From Pseudomonas sp. Irchel 3E20 (GTDB taxonomy: Bacteria; Pseudomonadota; Gammaproteobacteria; Pseudomonadales; Pseudomonadaceae), in NCBI RefSeq assembly GCF_900187645.1, contig NZ_FYEE01000002.1, positions 256,639 through 320,638 on the forward strand: a stretch of 64,000 bases of DNA, written 5' to 3'. Positions within the stretch are counted from its first letter, which is position 1; each line of letters begins with the position of its first letter. A model generated the notes under the pieces. That model saw nothing but the letters and a program-made list of their open reading frames with translations, was not told the DNA's origin and searched no databases. Of this stretch, positions 53,490 to 62,892 are shown piece after piece. Position numbers and translations under genes: made by a program.

Positions 53490-54125
53490 ATGTCCGCGCG
53501 CTTGCTCTATGTAATGGACCCCATGTGCTCCTGGTGCTGGGGTTTCGCCCCGGTCGCCGAGGCGTTGGTAGAGCAGGCCCAGGCCGCGGGCGTGGAGCTG
53601 CACCTGGTGATGGGCGGTTTGCGCAGCGGCAGCGGTTCGGCCCTGGAGCCGACCACCCGGCGCTACATCCTCGAACACTGGCAAGCAGTTAACGAGGCCA
53701 CCGGCCAGCCGTTCAAGTTCGACGGCGCGCTGCCTGAGGGGTTTGTCTACGACACCGAACCTGCCTGCCGTGCCCTGGTCACCGCCCGGGGCCTGGCACC
53801 GGATTGTGCCTGGGCCCTGCTCAAGCTGATCCAGCAGGCGTTTTATGCTCACGGCCGCGACGTCACCCGCGCCAGCGTGCTGGTGGAATTGGCGGAGCAG
53901 GCCGGTTTGCCGCGCATTGAGTTCGCCGCCGCGTTCGACCGGATGGAGCAGCACACCGCCACCCTGGCCGACTTCGCTTGGGTCCAGGACCTGGGCATCG
54001 CCGGTTTCCCCACCTTGCTGGCCGAGCGTAATGGCCAACTGGCCTTGCTGACCAATGGCTATCAGCCGCTGGAGCAGTTGTCGCCGCTGTTGGGCCGCTG
54101 GCTGGAGCGCGCGGCCTGTGCATGA
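53490..54125 (+). CDS. DsbA-family (FrnE-like) thiol oxidoreductase
   Basis: A 211-aa cytosolic protein with CSWC in YVMDPMCSWCWGFAPVAEAL and the cis-Pro segment GIAGFPTLLAERNG. It belongs to the DsbA/FrnE thioredoxin-fold group; no signal peptide is present. It starts 3 bp after trhO and overlaps the ABC exporter start by 8 bp, so the three are one operon. Substrate unknown. Confidence 0.88.
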   Translation: MSARLLYVMDPMCSWCWGFAPVAEALVEQAQAAGVELHLVMGGLRSGSGSALEPTTRRYILEHWQAVNEATGQPFKFDGALPEGFVYDTEPACRALVTARGLAPDCAWALLKLIQQAFYAHGRDVTRASVLVELAEQAGLPRIEFAAAFDRMEQHTATLADFAWVQDLGIAGFPTLLAERNGQLALLTNGYQPLEQLSPLLGRWLERAACA

Positions 54126-55929
54126 TGGCGCCGAGCAACCCCGGCGCGCCGATCGGTTGAGTTGGGCGCACATCCGGCGCCTGGCCCAGCAGCATAAAAA
54201 ATCCCTGTGGCTCGCCAACGGCGTCGCCGTGCTGGCGACCCTGTGCAGCGTGCCGATTCCGCTGCTGTTGCCGTTGCTGGTGGACGAAGTGCTACTGGGC
54301 AATGGCGACGCAGCCCTCAAGTTGATGAACCACGGCTTGCCGCAGGCTTGGCAGACTCCCGCCGGCTACATCGGCCTGATGCTCCTGGCCACCCTGACCC
54401 TGCGCTGTTTCGCCCTGGTGCTCAACGTGGTGCAGGCGCGTTTGTTCGTCGGCCTGGCCAAGGATGTGGTGTACCGCATCCGCCTGCGCTTGATCGAGCG
54501 CCTCAAGCGTATTTCCCTGGGCGAATACGAAAGCCTGGGCAGTGGCACAGTGACCACGCACCTGGTCACCGACCTGGACACCGTGGACAAGTTCGTCGGC
54601 GAAACCCTCAGCCGTTTCCTGGTGGCCATGCTGACCCTGGTGGGCACCTCGGCGATCCTGTTATGGATGCACTGGCAACTGGCGCTGCTGATTCTGCTGT
54701 TCAACCCTTTGGTGATCTACGCCACGGTGCAATTGGGCAAGCGGGTCAAGCACCTCAAAAAACTGGAAAACGACAGCACCTCGCGCTTTACCCAGGCCCT
54801 GACCGAAACCCTGGATGCCATCCAGGAAGTACGCGCCGGCAACCGCCAGGGCTTTTTCCTCGGCCGCCTCGGCCAGCGGGCCCGGGAAGTGCGCGATTAC
54901 GCGGTCAACTCCCAGTGGAAGAGCGACGCCAGCAGTCGGGCCAGTGGCTTGCTGTTCCAGTTCGGTATCGACATCTTCCGTGCGGCGGCCATGCTCACCG
55001 TGCTGTTTTCCGACCTGTCCATCGGCCAGATGCTCGCGGTGTTCAGCTACCTATGGTTCATGATCGGCCCGGTGGAACAACTGCTGAACCTGCAATACGC
55101 CTACTACGCGGCGGGCGGTGCCATCACGCGCATCAACGAACTGCTGGCCCGTGCCGATGAGCCCCAGTACCCCGGCGGCGTCAACCCGTTCCAGGGCCGC
55201 GAGACGGTGGGCATCGAAGTGCGCGGCCTGAGTTTTGGTTATGGCGATGAACTAGTGCTGGACCAGATGAGCCTAGCCATTGCTCCCGGCGAAAAAGTCG
55301 CCATCGTCGGCGCCAGCGGCGGCGGTAAGAGCACCTTGGTGCAGTTGCTGCTGGGCCTGTACACGCCGCAGGCGGGGAGTATCCGCTTCGGCGGCGCGAG
55401 CCAGGAGGACATCGGCCTGGAAACCGTGCGCGAAAACGTCGCGGTGGTCCTGCAGCACCCGGCACTGTTCAACGACACGGTGCGCGCCAACCTGACCATG
55501 GGCCGCGAACGCAGCGACGAGGCCTGCTGGCACGCCCTGGAAATCGCCCAGCTCGACGGCACCATCCGCAACCTGGCCCAAGGCCTGGACAGCGTGGTCG
55601 GCCGCTCCGGGGTGCGTTTGTCCGGCGGCCAGCGCCAGCGCCTGGCCATCGCCCGCATGGTGCTCGCCGAGCCCAAAGTGGTGATTCTCGACGAGGCCAC
55701 CTCGGCCCTGGACGCCGCCACCGAGTACAACCTGCACCAGGCCATGGCGCGGTTCTTGAGCGGGCGTACCACCCTGATAATCGCCCATCGCCTGTCGGCG
55801 GTTAAGCAAGCAGACCGGGTGCTGGTGTTTGACGGCGGGCACATCGCCGAAGATGGCGACCACCAGCAACTGATCGCCGACGGCGGCCTCTACGCCAAGC
55901 TCTACGGGCATTTGCAGCAGGTTCGCTGA
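54118..55929 (+). CDS. ABC exporter half-transporter (permease-ATPase fusion)
   Basis: 603 aa from a GTG at 54118 inside the end of the DsbA-like gene. Six membrane helices span about residues 30-310. The nucleotide-binding domain has Walker A GASGGGKST, Q-loop VVLQHPALF, signature LSGGQRQR, Walker B VVILDEATSALD and H-loop AHRLSA. Type IV (MsbA-like) exporters work as homodimers. Substrate unknown. It precedes rbdA in other pseudomonads too. The start is uncertain because no nearby ATG has a good ribosome site. Confidence 0.9.
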   Translation: MHDGAEQPRRADRLSWAHIRRLAQQHKKSLWLANGVAVLATLCSVPIPLLLPLLVDEVLLGNGDAALKLMNHGLPQAWQTPAGYIGLMLLATLTLRCFALVLNVVQARLFVGLAKDVVYRIRLRLIERLKRISLGEYESLGSGTVTTHLVTDLDTVDKFVGETLSRFLVAMLTLVGTSAILLWMHWQLALLILLFNPLVIYATVQLGKRVKHLKKLENDSTSRFTQALTETLDAIQEVRAGNRQGFFLGRLGQRAREVRDYAVNSQWKSDASSRASGLLFQFGIDIFRAAAMLTVLFSDLSIGQMLAVFSYLWFMIGPVEQLLNLQYAYYAAGGAITRINELLARADEPQYPGGVNPFQGRETVGIEVRGLSFGYGDELVLDQMSLAIAPGEKVAIVGASGGGKSTLVQLLLGLYTPQAGSIRFGGASQEDIGLETVRENVAVVLQHPALFNDTVRANLTMGRERSDEACWHALEIAQLDGTIRNLAQGLDSVVGRSGVRLSGGQRQRLAIARMVLAEPKVVILDEATSALDAATEYNLHQAMARFLSGRTTLIIAHRLSAVKQADRVLVFDGGHIAEDGDHQQLIADGGLYAKLYGHLQQVR

Positions 55930-56136
55930 AGCCCTTCGAGGGTGCCGCTCGCGCCCTAACTCCCTGAATACATGATGCAAACCTGGCGCTGGAATCCTGG
56001 CGCCTGACTGTAGGAGTTAAATCCATCTCGTGTCAGATATCTTGCCTTTGCATTGCTGAAAACTAGCCTAGGCTGTGCTGATTAGGAGAAAGAACCTCTC
56101 GGGTGTTCATCTGGCAGTGCTTATGCAAGGGACGTC

Positions 56137-58596
56137 ATGAAGCAAAAGCGGACTCTCGGAACGCCGCGGTTGTTGGGCATCGTCTGGCCATTTATTACCG
56201 CGGTGCTGTTTCAGGCATTGCTGGGTGGTTTCAGCCTGTATGTCCTGTCGGCCGTGCGCGGTTATGTGGCGGGCGAGAGCTTGTGGTCCAAGGGCCAGAA
56301 AGACGCCATCTATTACCTGAGCCTCTACGCCGACGTGCGCGGTGAGGCGGTCTGGCTCAAATACCGCCACGCCATCGCCGTGCCCCAGGGCGGCCATGAG
56401 TTGCGCGTGGCCCTGGACCGCCATCCGCCGGATCTGGACGCGGCGCGCCAGGGCATTCTCAAGGGCGGCAACCACCCGGATGACGTCACCCGGCTGATCT
56501 GGCTGTACCTCAACTTCCGCCATTTCAGCTACCTGGAAAAAGCCATCGACCTGTGGGCCGAGGGCGACGGCTACCTGGTGCAACTGGACGCCGTGGCCCG
56601 GGAGATGCACGAGAAAATCCTCGATAACCGCGTTAGCGCCGCCGATGTCGCCCGCTGGAAAAACCTGATCGTGGCCATCAACGAAGGGGTGACCCCGGCG
56701 GCCAAGGGCTTTAGCGATGCGCTGGGAGAGGGCTCGCGGGTGATGCTGCGCCTGCTGCTGACTATCAACCTGGCCACCGCCCTGGGCATGATCGCCCTGG
56801 CGCTGTTGCGCACCCACAAGTTGCTGACTCAGCGCCACGCCTTTGCCGATGCTCTGCAAATGGAGCGCGAGCGAGCGCAGATTACCTTGCAGTCCATCGG
56901 CGACGGGGTCATCACCACTGACGTAGAAGGCGCCATCGCCTACATGAACCCGGCCGCCGAGGCGCTGACCCATTGGAAAGCTTCCCAGGCCACAGGCCTG
57001 CCGCTGGCGGCGCTGTTCAACCTGTTGGATGAAAATGCCCAGGCCGAAGGCTTCACCCTGATCGAGCACATTCTCAACGGCCAACTCGGCGGCGGTAGTG
57101 AGCATGCCAAGCTGATCCAGCGCCTCGATGGCAGCACCGTTTCGGTAACCCTGGTGGGTGCGCCGATCCTGAATGCCGGCAAAGTCAGCGGCACCGTGCT
57201 GGTGCTGCACGACATGACCCAGGAACGCCAGTACATCGCCAACCTCTCATGGCAGGCGACCCACGATGCCCTCACCGGGCTGGCCAACCGCCGCGAGTTT
57301 GAGTACCGCCTCGAACAAGCCCTGCACGGCTTGCTCCGCCACCCGGGGCGCCACGCGGTGCTGTTTTTGGACCTGGACCAGTTCAAATTGGTCAATGACA
57401 CCTGCGGCCACGCCGCGGGGGACGAGTTGCTGCGGCACATCTGCGCGCTGTTGCAGTCGGGCCTGCGTGAGGGCGACACCCTGGCACGACTGGGCGGCGA
57501 CGAGTTCGGCATTCTGCTGGAGAACTGCGCCCCGGAAGCCGCAGAGAAAATCGCCGAAGGCTTGCGCCAAACCGTGCAGAACCTGCATTTCGTGTGGAAG
57601 GGGCGCCCGTTCGTGACCACCGTCAGCGTGGGCCTGGTACATATCAGCCAGGTGCCGACCACCCTGGAAGCCTCCCTGCGCGCCGCGGACATGGCCTGCT
57701 ACATGGCCAAGGAAAAGGGCCGTAACCGGGTGCAGGTTTACCACGCCGACGACTCGGAACTGTCCATGCGTTTTGGCGAGATGGCCTGGGTGCAGCGCCT
57801 GCACCTCGCTCTGGAGGAAAACCGCTTCTGCCTCTACGCCCAGGAAATCGCCGCCCTGGGCCTCACCGAACGGGGCGGCGGCCATGTGGAAATCCTCTTG
57901 CGCCTGCATGACGAAGCGGGCCGGATGATCTTGCCCAGTAGTTTCATTCCGGCTGCTGAACGTTATGGTCTGATGCCTTCGTTAGACCGTTGGGTAGTTC
58001 ATAACGTATTCAAGATCATTGCTCAATGTATTGCTCAGGAACGCCCGGGAACAATGGCGATGTGTGCGATTAATCTGTCAGGTATTACTATCGGAGATGA
58101 GAGTTTTCTGGACTTTCTGCGGGAGCAATTCAAAACTTACGATATTCCACCAGAAATGATTTGTTTTGAAATAACTGAAACAAGCGCCATCGCCAATCTC
58201 GCTAGCGCAATTAGATTTATCAATGAACTCAAGCGCTTAGGTTGCTTTTTTTCATTGGATGATTTTTGTGCCGGGATGTCTTCGTTCGCGTACCTAAAAC
58301 ATTTACCTGTAGACTTCCTGAAGATCGACGGAAGTTTCGTGAAGGATATGTTGGACGATCCGATCAATCGCGCCATGGTCGAAGTTATCAATCACATTGG
58401 CCATGTCATGGGTAAACGCACTATTGCCGAGTTCGTTGAGTCACCCCAGATCGAACAAGCGTTATTGGAAATCGGTGTGGACTTTGCTCAGGGTTATATT
58501 ATTGAGCGCCCACAACTATTTACCTGCGACAGCCTGTTGTGCCGCCCTGTGCGGCCGCAACCGTTGTTGTTCAAGGCGCCCGGCACCTTTCGCTGA
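56137..58596 (+). CDS. rbdA: PAS-GGDEF-EAL membrane c-di-GMP enzyme (RbdA-like)
   Basis: An 819-aa inner-membrane protein. TM1 (about 12-37), a periplasmic domain, and TM2 (about 205-228) precede a PAS domain (about 240-370: QSIGDGVITTDVEGAIAYMNPAAEAL). GGDEF (about 375-535) has RLGGDEFG intact. EAL (about 555-800) keeps ExLxR as EILLR, then INLSG, FEITET, LDDF, LKIDG, AEFVE and AQGYI, so phosphodiesterase residues are present. In P. aeruginosa RbdA promotes biofilm dispersal as a PDE. The order ABC exporter-rbdA-TenA-like fits. The EAL-coding DNA at about 57,940-58,530 is strikingly AT-richer than the rest. Confidence 0.9.
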   Translation: MKQKRTLGTPRLLGIVWPFITAVLFQALLGGFSLYVLSAVRGYVAGESLWSKGQKDAIYYLSLYADVRGEAVWLKYRHAIAVPQGGHELRVALDRHPPDLDAARQGILKGGNHPDDVTRLIWLYLNFRHFSYLEKAIDLWAEGDGYLVQLDAVAREMHEKILDNRVSAADVARWKNLIVAINEGVTPAAKGFSDALGEGSRVMLRLLLTINLATALGMIALALLRTHKLLTQRHAFADALQMERERAQITLQSIGDGVITTDVEGAIAYMNPAAEALTHWKASQATGLPLAALFNLLDENAQAEGFTLIEHILNGQLGGGSEHAKLIQRLDGSTVSVTLVGAPILNAGKVSGTVLVLHDMTQERQYIANLSWQATHDALTGLANRREFEYRLEQALHGLLRHPGRHAVLFLDLDQFKLVNDTCGHAAGDELLRHICALLQSGLREGDTLARLGGDEFGILLENCAPEAAEKIAEGLRQTVQNLHFVWKGRPFVTTVSVGLVHISQVPTTLEASLRAADMACYMAKEKGRNRVQVYHADDSELSMRFGEMAWVQRLHLALEENRFCLYAQEIAALGLTERGGGHVEILLRLHDEAGRMILPSSFIPAAERYGLMPSLDRWVVHNVFKIIAQCIAQERPGTMAMCAINLSGITIGDESFLDFLREQFKTYDIPPEMICFEITETSAIANLASAIRFINELKRLGCFFSLDDFCAGMSSFAYLKHLPVDFLKIDGSFVKDMLDDPINRAMVEVINHIGHVMGKRTIAEFVESPQIEQALLEIGVDFAQGYIIERPQLFTCDSLLCRPVRPQPLLFKAPGTFR

Positions 58597-58640
58597 ACTT
58601 ACGGCTGATCTTCATCATCACCATCAAAAGGAGCTCGACA

Positions 58641-59426
58641 GTGATCGATACATTCAACCGCACCGGCCCGCTCATGGACGCCGCCAGTTACCCCGTCTGG
58701 GCCCAGAAGCTGATCCGCGAATGCAGCGAGAGCAAGCGCCGGGTCGTCGAGCACGAGTTGTACCAACGCATGCGCGACAACAAACTGGGCGCCAAGACAA
58801 TGCGCCATTACCTGATCGGCGGCTGGCCGGTGGTTGAGCAGTTTGCCTTGTACATGGCGCAAAACCTGACCAAGACCCGCTTCGCCCGCCACCCCGGCGA
58901 AGACATGGCGCGCCGCTGGCTGATGCGTAACATCCGTGTGGAGCTCAACCACGCCGATTACTGGGTCAACTGGAGCCGCGCCCATGGCGTGACGCTGGAG
59001 GATTTGCAGGCGCAACAGGTGGCGCCGGAGCTGCACGCCTTGAGCCACTGGTGCTGGCACACCAGTTCGGCCGATTCGCTGATCGTGGCCATCGCGGCCA
59101 CCAACTACGCCATCGAAGGCGCGACGGGTGAATGGTCGGCGTTGGTGTGTTCCACCGGGGCCTACGCGGCAGCGTTCCCCGAAGAGGCGCGCAAGGGCGC
59201 GATGAAGTGGCTGAAGATGCACGCCCAGTACGACGACGCGCACCCTTGGGAGGCGCTGGAGATCATCTGCACCCTGGCCGGAATGAACCCCTCGGCGCAG
59301 TTGCAGGTGGAACTGCGCCAGGCCATTTGCAAGAGCTACGACTACATGTACCTGTTCCTGGAACGCTGCATGCAGTTGGAAAAAGCCCCGGTGGCTCGCG
59401 CGTGTTTGGCCCTGGCCGACGACTGA
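58641..59426 (+). CDS. TenA/PqqC-like heme-oxygenase-fold protein
   Basis: A 261-aa helical protein: LYQRMRDNKLGAKTMRHYLIGGWPVVEQFALYMAQNL, RVELNHADYWVNW, TNYAIEGATGEWS, and HAQYDDAHPWEALEII. The E, H and D/H residues match metal ligands of the iron-containing TenA/PqqC/CADD group. A redox role is possible, but none is established for this branch. GTG start at 58641 with AAAGGAG upstream, 44 bp after rbdA, hence probably the same transcript. Confidence 0.8.
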   Translation: MIDTFNRTGPLMDAASYPVWAQKLIRECSESKRRVVEHELYQRMRDNKLGAKTMRHYLIGGWPVVEQFALYMAQNLTKTRFARHPGEDMARRWLMRNIRVELNHADYWVNWSRAHGVTLEDLQAQQVAPELHALSHWCWHTSSADSLIVAIAATNYAIEGATGEWSALVCSTGAYAAAFPEEARKGAMKWLKMHAQYDDAHPWEALEIICTLAGMNPSAQLQVELRQAICKSYDYMYLFLERCMQLEKAPVARACLALADD

Positions 59427-59444
59427 AGTGGCCTGGCGGGGTGC

Positions 59445-60371
59445 CTACCCCGCCATCGCCAAGCGGTTGCGGCCTTCGCGCTTGGCCACGTAGAGGGCGC
59501 TGTCGGCGCGGCGGATCAGGCTTTCGGCGGACTCACCGGGCAGCAGGGTGGAGCAGCCGAGGCTGACCGTCAGTTCGATGGGCACCGTGTCGGCCCGATA
59601 GTCCTGGGCTTGCGCGGCGTGGCGCAGACGTTCGCCCACCAGGGCCGCGGCTTCGCGGCTGGTGTTGGAGAGCAGGATCAGGAACTCTTCGCCGCCGAAG
59701 CGGAACACCATGTCCACATTACGCAACTGGCCCTTGATCGCCGCGGCCACGGCTTTGAGCACTTTGTCGCCGGCGTTGTGGCCGTGGCTGTCGTTGACCC
59801 GTTTGAAGTGGTCGATGTCGAGCATCAGCAGCGACAGCGGTTGCAGGTGGCGGCGCGCCATGTCGATTTCCCGTTGCAGGGTCTGGTCCATGGCGATGCG
59901 GTTGCCGGTGCCGGTCAATGGGTCGCGCAGGGCGCTCTGGGTGGCGGCGCGGTAGAGCAGGGCGTTGCGCATCGGGTAGAGCAGGCAGGACAGCAGCGAC
60001 TCCAGGCTGGCCAACTCTTCCTCGCTAAAGCGCTGGTTACGGCGAAATACCAGTTCACCCAGGTGCTCGCCTTCGTGGCTGAGGCTGTAGCTGACGCAAT
60101 GGTGGCCGCGTTGGCCGAACTCCAGGCGCAGGTCGCTGGCCTGGTGTTCGTAGCTCAGGGCGTGCAGCGGCACCAGGCGTTGGATCTCACGGAAAAACAA
60201 CCCCAGGATGCGCTGCGGCTCCAGGCTGGTCTGTAATTGCAGGCCCAGTTGCTGGCGCAGTTGACCCAGGCTGATCGTGCGCTGCACCAGAGGCGATTGC
60301 TGCCCAAAGCCCAGGCGCTGCAATTTGGCGCTGTCGAAGTCGATGGCGTGGGTCTGGGTGGGTGATTTCAT
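59445..60371 (-). CDS. GGDEF diguanylate cyclase with N-terminal sensor-like domain
   Basis: 308 aa from MKSPTQTHAIDFDSAKLQRL. A GAF-like N-terminus (about 35-145: SLGQLRQQLGLQLQTSLEPQRILGLFFREIQRLVPLHALSYEH) precedes a GGDEF domain with DPLTGTGNRIAMDQTL and the active loop FRFGGEEFLILL. No membrane helix, so a soluble sensor. It makes c-di-GMP. An RxxD inhibitory site is not obvious. Convergent with the TenA-like gene, opposing the neighbouring RbdA phosphodiesterase in function. Confidence 0.9.
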   Translation of the reverse strand: MKSPTQTHAIDFDSAKLQRLGFGQQSPLVQRTISLGQLRQQLGLQLQTSLEPQRILGLFFREIQRLVPLHALSYEHQASDLRLEFGQRGHHCVSYSLSHEGEHLGELVFRRNQRFSEEELASLESLLSCLLYPMRNALLYRAATQSALRDPLTGTGNRIAMDQTLQREIDMARRHLQPLSLLMLDIDHFKRVNDSHGHNAGDKVLKAVAAAIKGQLRNVDMVFRFGGEEFLILLSNTSREAAALVGERLRHAAQAQDYRADTVPIELTVSLGCSTLLPGESAESLIRRADSALYVAKREGRNRLAMAG

Positions 60372-60679
60372 ATGGCACGGGCCCCTGAGCACGAAATGCT
60401 GTCTTACAGGCCGAGTGAAAGCTTTGTATCCACTGATCCATCAGTCCCGTAGGACAAGTGCTATCAGTCTAGTCGGACTCGCTGCCACGCGGCGTGTTTG
60501 CAGGGTTTAGAGCGAAAGTCGTGCCATTCGGTTCAGTTTGATAAAACTCGTTTCAATTCAGATGCTTGGATTATTTTTCGGAACACGGCGAGAAGCGCAG
60601 TGGCAGAAACTTGGCTGAGATAGGCGCGGGGGGCGGGGAGGGGCAAGCAGCGCGCCGGTAAACCGGCGCGCCACGGGGG
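60372..60679. other. Intergenic region between the GGDEF gene and yciK
   Basis: 308 bp. It holds the presumed GGDEF promoter with a small palindrome ACTGATCCATCAGT at 60432-60445, and the yciK 3' hairpin. Nothing else supportable. Confidence 0.5.
60650..60671 (-). other. GC hairpin downstream of yciK
   Basis: GCGCGCCGGT / ACCGGCGCGC with AA loop, 8 bp after the yciK stop. No T-tract follows, so termination is uncertain. Confidence 0.55.
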
Positions 60680-61420
60680 TTACTGCGCGTCGAACGCCTG
60701 GCCGTTGATCCCGGTGCTGTCCGGGCCCATCAGGTACAGGTAAACCGGCATGATTTCCTCGGGCGTAGGGTTGTTGCCCGGGTTCTCGCCTGGGTACGCC
60801 TGGGCGCGCATGCTGGTGCGGGTAGCGCCGGGGTTGATGCTGTTGGAGCGGATCGGCGCCACGGTGTCCACTTCGTCGGCCAGGGTTTGCATCAGGCCTT
60901 CGGTGGCGAACTTCGACACCCCATAGGCGCCCCAATACGCGCGGCCCTTGCGCCCGACGCTGCTGGAGGTGAACACCACCGAGGCGTCCTGGGATAGCTT
61001 GAGCAGCGGCAGCAGGGTGCTGGTGAGCATGAACATGGCGTTGACGTTGACTTGCATCACGCGCATGAAGTTCTCGCCTGACAGCTGCTCCAGCGGAGTG
61101 CGCGGGCCAATGATCGAGGCGTTGTGAAGCAGGCCGTCGAGGTGGCCGAACTCGCTTTCGACCATGGCTGCCAGCTCATCGTATTGATGGGGCAGGGCGG
61201 TCTCCAGGTTGAACGGGATCACCACCGGTTGCGGGTGGCCGGCGGCTTCGATCTCGTCGTAGACCTGGGTCAGGTTGGCTTCGGTCTTGCCCAGCAGCAA
61301 TACGGTGGCACCGTGGGCGGCGTAGGTTTTCGCCGCAGCGGCGCCGATGCCACGACCGGCGCCGGTGACCAGGATGACCCGGCCTTTGAGCAGTTCGGGG
61401 CGAGCGGAGTAATCAAACAT
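60680..61420 (-). CDS. yciK: YciK-family short-chain dehydrogenase/reductase
   Basis: A 246-aa SDR: cofactor loop VTGAGRGIG (TGxxxGxG), NASIIG (NAG-like), catalytic SSSVGRKGRAYWGAYGVSK (Ser-Tyr-Lys), and NSINPGATRTSMR. NADPH binding is likely. YciK proteins are of undefined substrate. It lies just downstream of mupP on the same strand as in P. aeruginosa and P. putida. Confidence 0.93.
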   Translation of the reverse strand: MFDYSARPELLKGRVILVTGAGRGIGAAAAKTYAAHGATVLLLGKTEANLTQVYDEIEAAGHPQPVVIPFNLETALPHQYDELAAMVESEFGHLDGLLHNASIIGPRTPLEQLSGENFMRVMQVNVNAMFMLTSTLLPLLKLSQDASVVFTSSSVGRKGRAYWGAYGVSKFATEGLMQTLADEVDTVAPIRSNSINPGATRTSMRAQAYPGENPGNNPTPEEIMPVYLYLMGPDSTGINGQAFDAQ

Positions 61421-61466
61421 AGTTAAGCCTCAACAAAACAATAAGCAGGTGGCCGCAAGCGGCGCT

Positions 61467-62138
61467 CTAGCAGCGGCACAGTGCGTTATCCAGCACCTTG
61501 CGCAGTTCCAGCGGGTGGTCCACCACCGCACCGGCGCCCCAGTTGTGGGGGTTGTCGTCGGGGTGGATATAGCCGTAGGTGACGGCGGCGGTCAGGGTGC
61601 CGGCGTCGCGGCCCGATTCGATGTCGCGCAGGTCATCGCCCACGAACAGGACGCTGGCCGGGTCGAGGTCGAGCATCTTGCAGGCCAGTGTCAGGGGTTC
61701 AGGGTCGGGTTTACTGTTCGTGACGTGGTCCGGGCAGATCAGCAGGGCCGAGCGTTCGGCCAGGCCCAGGCGTTGCATGATCGGTGCGGCGAAGCGCAGT
61801 GGCTTGTTGGTGACCACGCCCCAGATCAGGTTGGCCTTTTCCAGGTCGGCCAGCAGTTCGGCCATGCCGTCGAAAAGCCTGGTATGGACGGCGCAGTCCT
61901 TGAGGTACAGCTCTAGAAATTCCTGGCGCAGCGCTTCGAAACCGGGCGATTCGGGGTCCATGGCGAAGGTCACTGCAACCATCGCCTTGGCGCCGCCGGA
62001 GATTTCGTCGCGGATGTGCTGGTCGGCAATCGGTGCCAGGCCACGGTCGGCGCGCATCCGCTGGCACACCGCGATGAAGTCCGGCGCGGTGTCGAGCAGG
62101 GTGCCGTCCATGTCGAAAAGAACCGCTTTGATGGCCAT
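61467..62138 (-). CDS. mupP: N-acetylmuramic acid 6-phosphate phosphatase (HAD family)
   Basis: A 223-aa HAD phosphatase with [14 protein letters not shown] (nucleophile Asp and acid/base Asp), VVTNKPLRF (motif II), and [18 protein letters not shown] (motif IV). Often annotated phosphoglycolate phosphatase (gph); in Pseudomonas the ubiG-adjacent homologue is MupP of the peptidoglycan-recycling bypass to UDP-MurNAc, linked to fosfomycin tolerance. Context, rather than sequence alone, favours MupP. It begins 4 bp after ubiG. Confidence 0.9.
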   Translation of the reverse strand: MAIKAVLFDMDGTLLDTAPDFIAVCQRMRADRGLAPIADQHIRDEISGGAKAMVAVTFAMDPESPGFEALRQEFLELYLKDCAVHTRLFDGMAELLADLEKANLIWGVVTNKPLRFAAPIMQRLGLAERSALLICPDHVTNSKPDPEPLTLACKMLDLDPASVLFVGDDLRDIESGRDAGTLTAAVTYGYIHPDDNPHNWGAGAVVDHPLELRKVLDNALCRC

Positions 62139-62142
62139 CGGC

Positions 62143-62841
62143 TTATTCCTCGCGCAGGGTCTGGATCATGTAGTTGACGTCCACGTCGGCGGCCAGTTTG
62201 TAGTGCTTGGTCAGCGGGTTGTAGGTCAGGCCGATGATGTCCTTGACGGTGAGGCCGGCGGCGCGGCTCCAGGCGCCCAGTTCGGACGGGCGGATGAACT
62301 TCTTGAAGTCGTGGGTGCCACGCGGCAGCAGCTTCATGATGTATTCGGCGCCGATGATGGCGAACAGGTAAGCCTTGGGGTTGCGGTTGATGGTGGACAG
62401 GAACACCTGGCCACCGGGTTTGACCATGCGCAAACAGGCGCGGATCACCGAAGACGGGTCGGGCACGTGCTCGAGCATCTCCAGGCAAGTGACCACGTCG
62501 AACTGCTCGGGCATTTCTTCGGCCAGGGCTTCGGCGGTGATCTGCCGGTACTCCACGCTCACCCCGGATTCGAGCTGGTGCAGGCGGGCCACCGCCAGGG
62601 GCGCTTCGCCCATGTCGATGCCCATCACGGTGGCGCCGCGTTGGGCCATGGCTTCGCTGAGGATGCCGCCGCCGCAACCGATGTCCAGGACCTTCTTGCC
62701 GGCCAGTTTGACCCGCTCATCAATCCAGTTGACCCGCAGCGGGTTGATGTCGTGCAGCGGTTTGAACTCGCTTTCGCGGTCCCACCAGCGGTGGGCCAGG
62801 GCTTCGAATTTGGCGATTTCTGCGTGGTCAACGTTGCTCAT
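62143..62841 (-). CDS. ubiG: Ubiquinone biosynthesis O-methyltransferase
   Basis: A 232-aa SAM methyltransferase: [19 protein letters not shown] at the N-terminus, SAM motif [48 protein letters not shown], and the C-terminal [13 protein letters not shown] segment specific to UbiG. It methylates two hydroxyls in ubiquinone synthesis. Lies between the mtaD-like gene and mupP in one operon. Confidence 0.97.
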   Translation of the reverse strand: MSNVDHAEIAKFEALAHRWWDRESEFKPLHDINPLRVNWIDERVKLAGKKVLDIGCGGGILSEAMAQRGATVMGIDMGEAPLAVARLHQLESGVSVEYRQITAEALAEEMPEQFDVVTCLEMLEHVPDPSSVIRACLRMVKPGGQVFLSTINRNPKAYLFAIIGAEYIMKLLPRGTHDFKKFIRPSELGAWSRAAGLTVKDIIGLTYNPLTKHYKLAADVDVNYMIQTLREE

Positions 62842-62892
62842 GGGGTCATCCTCTAAATCCAGTGAAAGCGTTGGCGGAGCTTGAGTCGTGGC

